Assembly: GCF_011075055.1 (NCBI RefSeq)
Contig: NC_058149.1
Span: 3,013,830 to 3,077,829 of the forward strand
Length of the DNA stretch: 64,000 bases
Direction of reading: 5' to 3'
DNA from: Mangifera indica
Taxonomy: Eukaryota > Streptophyta > Magnoliopsida > Sapindales > Anacardiaceae
This document shows, in pieces, positions 63,153 to 64,000 of the stretch (the first letter of the stretch is position 1; every line of letters begins with the position of its first letter). The position numbers and the translations under genes were made by a program. The notes under the pieces were generated by a model that did no database searches, was not told the origin of the DNA, and saw nothing but the letters and a program-made list of their open reading frames with translations.

Positions 63153-64000
63153 ATTGCAATATATTTGTGATCATTTATTGACTTTAATGTATTTGTATTA
63201 TTATTATTATTTGGACTTATTTGAAAAGCGAAACTTATTACTTGTCGTCTTCTTTTTTTTTTTTTTCAATCATTTAATTTTTTTATGAGATCCCTTACAA
63301 AAGTTGATGCGTCCGTCGCTGCCACAATTGATGGTCTTTAATAAAGATTTTGACTTGGACAAATGGTTGTCGGTGGCGTGATTATCATGTATGTCCACGT
63401 TCATAAGCATAATCATTGTAGTTGTAGTTGGTGAATTAAAGACTAATAATTGAAAATTATAATATTTACTCACAATGACACTTGACTTCACATCCTATCG
63501 AAGTCGTTATTGGAATTTCACATCCTATTGAAAGTTGTAGTTGGTGAAATAAAGGCTAACTGAAAATTTCATAAAACGTTTTCCATAAGTTATAACACAT
63601 TAACTTTCTAACATTTTACTTTTACAAAATTGATAGACATAACTTAAAATAACACCCATAGTTATTTTAATTAAAAAGTAGTCTTTTTTTTTCACAAGTT
63701 TGATATTTTATGGCTCTCTGCTATTTTATGAGATGAAAGTGTTCTTGTATGTATTAGATTGGGACACACTCACCCTTAATCTTTAGCCCTAGATTGTTTG
63801 ATTATAAATGATATCGCCCAAATTTAGAAATGAAAAAAAGTAGTATTATTTGTACTTATAAAATGAGTATCGATTTTTGGTGCTCATTATGATTTGTCAT
63901 TATATAATTATATGCTATTTTGTTCTTAATTTAAATCTTTCAATTACATGATAACACATTATTATGAGTATCTAAATAATATTTTTTATAAATATATAAA
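63153..64000. repeat. Dispersed repeat, copy C (3' part, runs off the window)
   Basis: From TATTGCAATATATTTGTGATC to the window end the sequence matches 21570-22320 of copy A closely, including GGTCTTTAATAAAG, AAAACGTTTTCC and TTGGGACACACTCACCCTTA. It starts at a point already present in copy B (59440), so B and C overlap in content and are separated by the reverse copia fragment. It shows the empty site of the small MULE. Confidence 0.88.

Overview
The window looks like AT-rich nuclear DNA of a flowering plant, most likely a eudicot. The signs are spliced genes with GT-AG (and one GC-AG) introns, plant-type families (a chitinase-like receptor kinase, an FGGY sugar kinase), Ty1/copia, hAT and Mutator-like elements with DUF1985/Ulp1 cargo, and MITEs. 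I cannot name the species. Only two genes look functional: a 7-exon GH18 chitinase-like receptor kinase on the + strand (29803-33514) and an FGGY-family carbohydrate kinase on the - strand (37457-44196), whose first exon I could not find. The rest is repeats, transposon remains and broken gene copies.

Layout. 1-5.36 kb is AT-rich spacer with a MITE nested in a MITE of the same family. 5.37-16.43 kb is a truncated, unprocessed copy of the 26S proteasome ATPase RPT2. Its first exon is broken, exons 2-4 remain in frame and its C-terminal exons are missing; a complete but decayed 7.75-kb copia element (two 378-bp LTRs, TSD TATAG) sits in its first intron. 17.6-28.2 kb holds copia fragments, two copies of a dispersed repeat carrying hAT transposase remains, a 281-bp tandem array and an 834-bp MITE. 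29.8-33.5 kb is the receptor kinase and 37.5-44.2 kb the FGGY kinase, with an intronic tandem duplication. A Mutator transposase remnant follows at 44.7-45.4 kb, then a small G-box/TATA island near 47.7-47.9 kb.

49.06-56.09 kb is the most striking object: a 7,031-bp Mutator-like element with a perfect 9-bp target duplication (TTATATATA). It carries a DUF1985/Ulp1 (C48)-type gene, now inactivated mainly by Trp-to-stop changes and loss of the catalytic Cys. Two arrays of a 119-bp repeat lie in opposite orientation on either side of that gene. I see no mudrA-type transposase inside it.

56.25-64.0 kb contains two more copies of the dispersed hAT-bearing repeat. One was interrupted by a second, 1,021-bp Mutator-like element (9-bp TSD TATTTAAAA) holding GC-richer hairpins. 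Between the two copies lies a reverse-strand copia fragment with gag, protease and gag-pre-integrase remains plus an LTR-like region. The genes do not form a pathway; the window is best read as two host genes within layers of datable transposon insertions.
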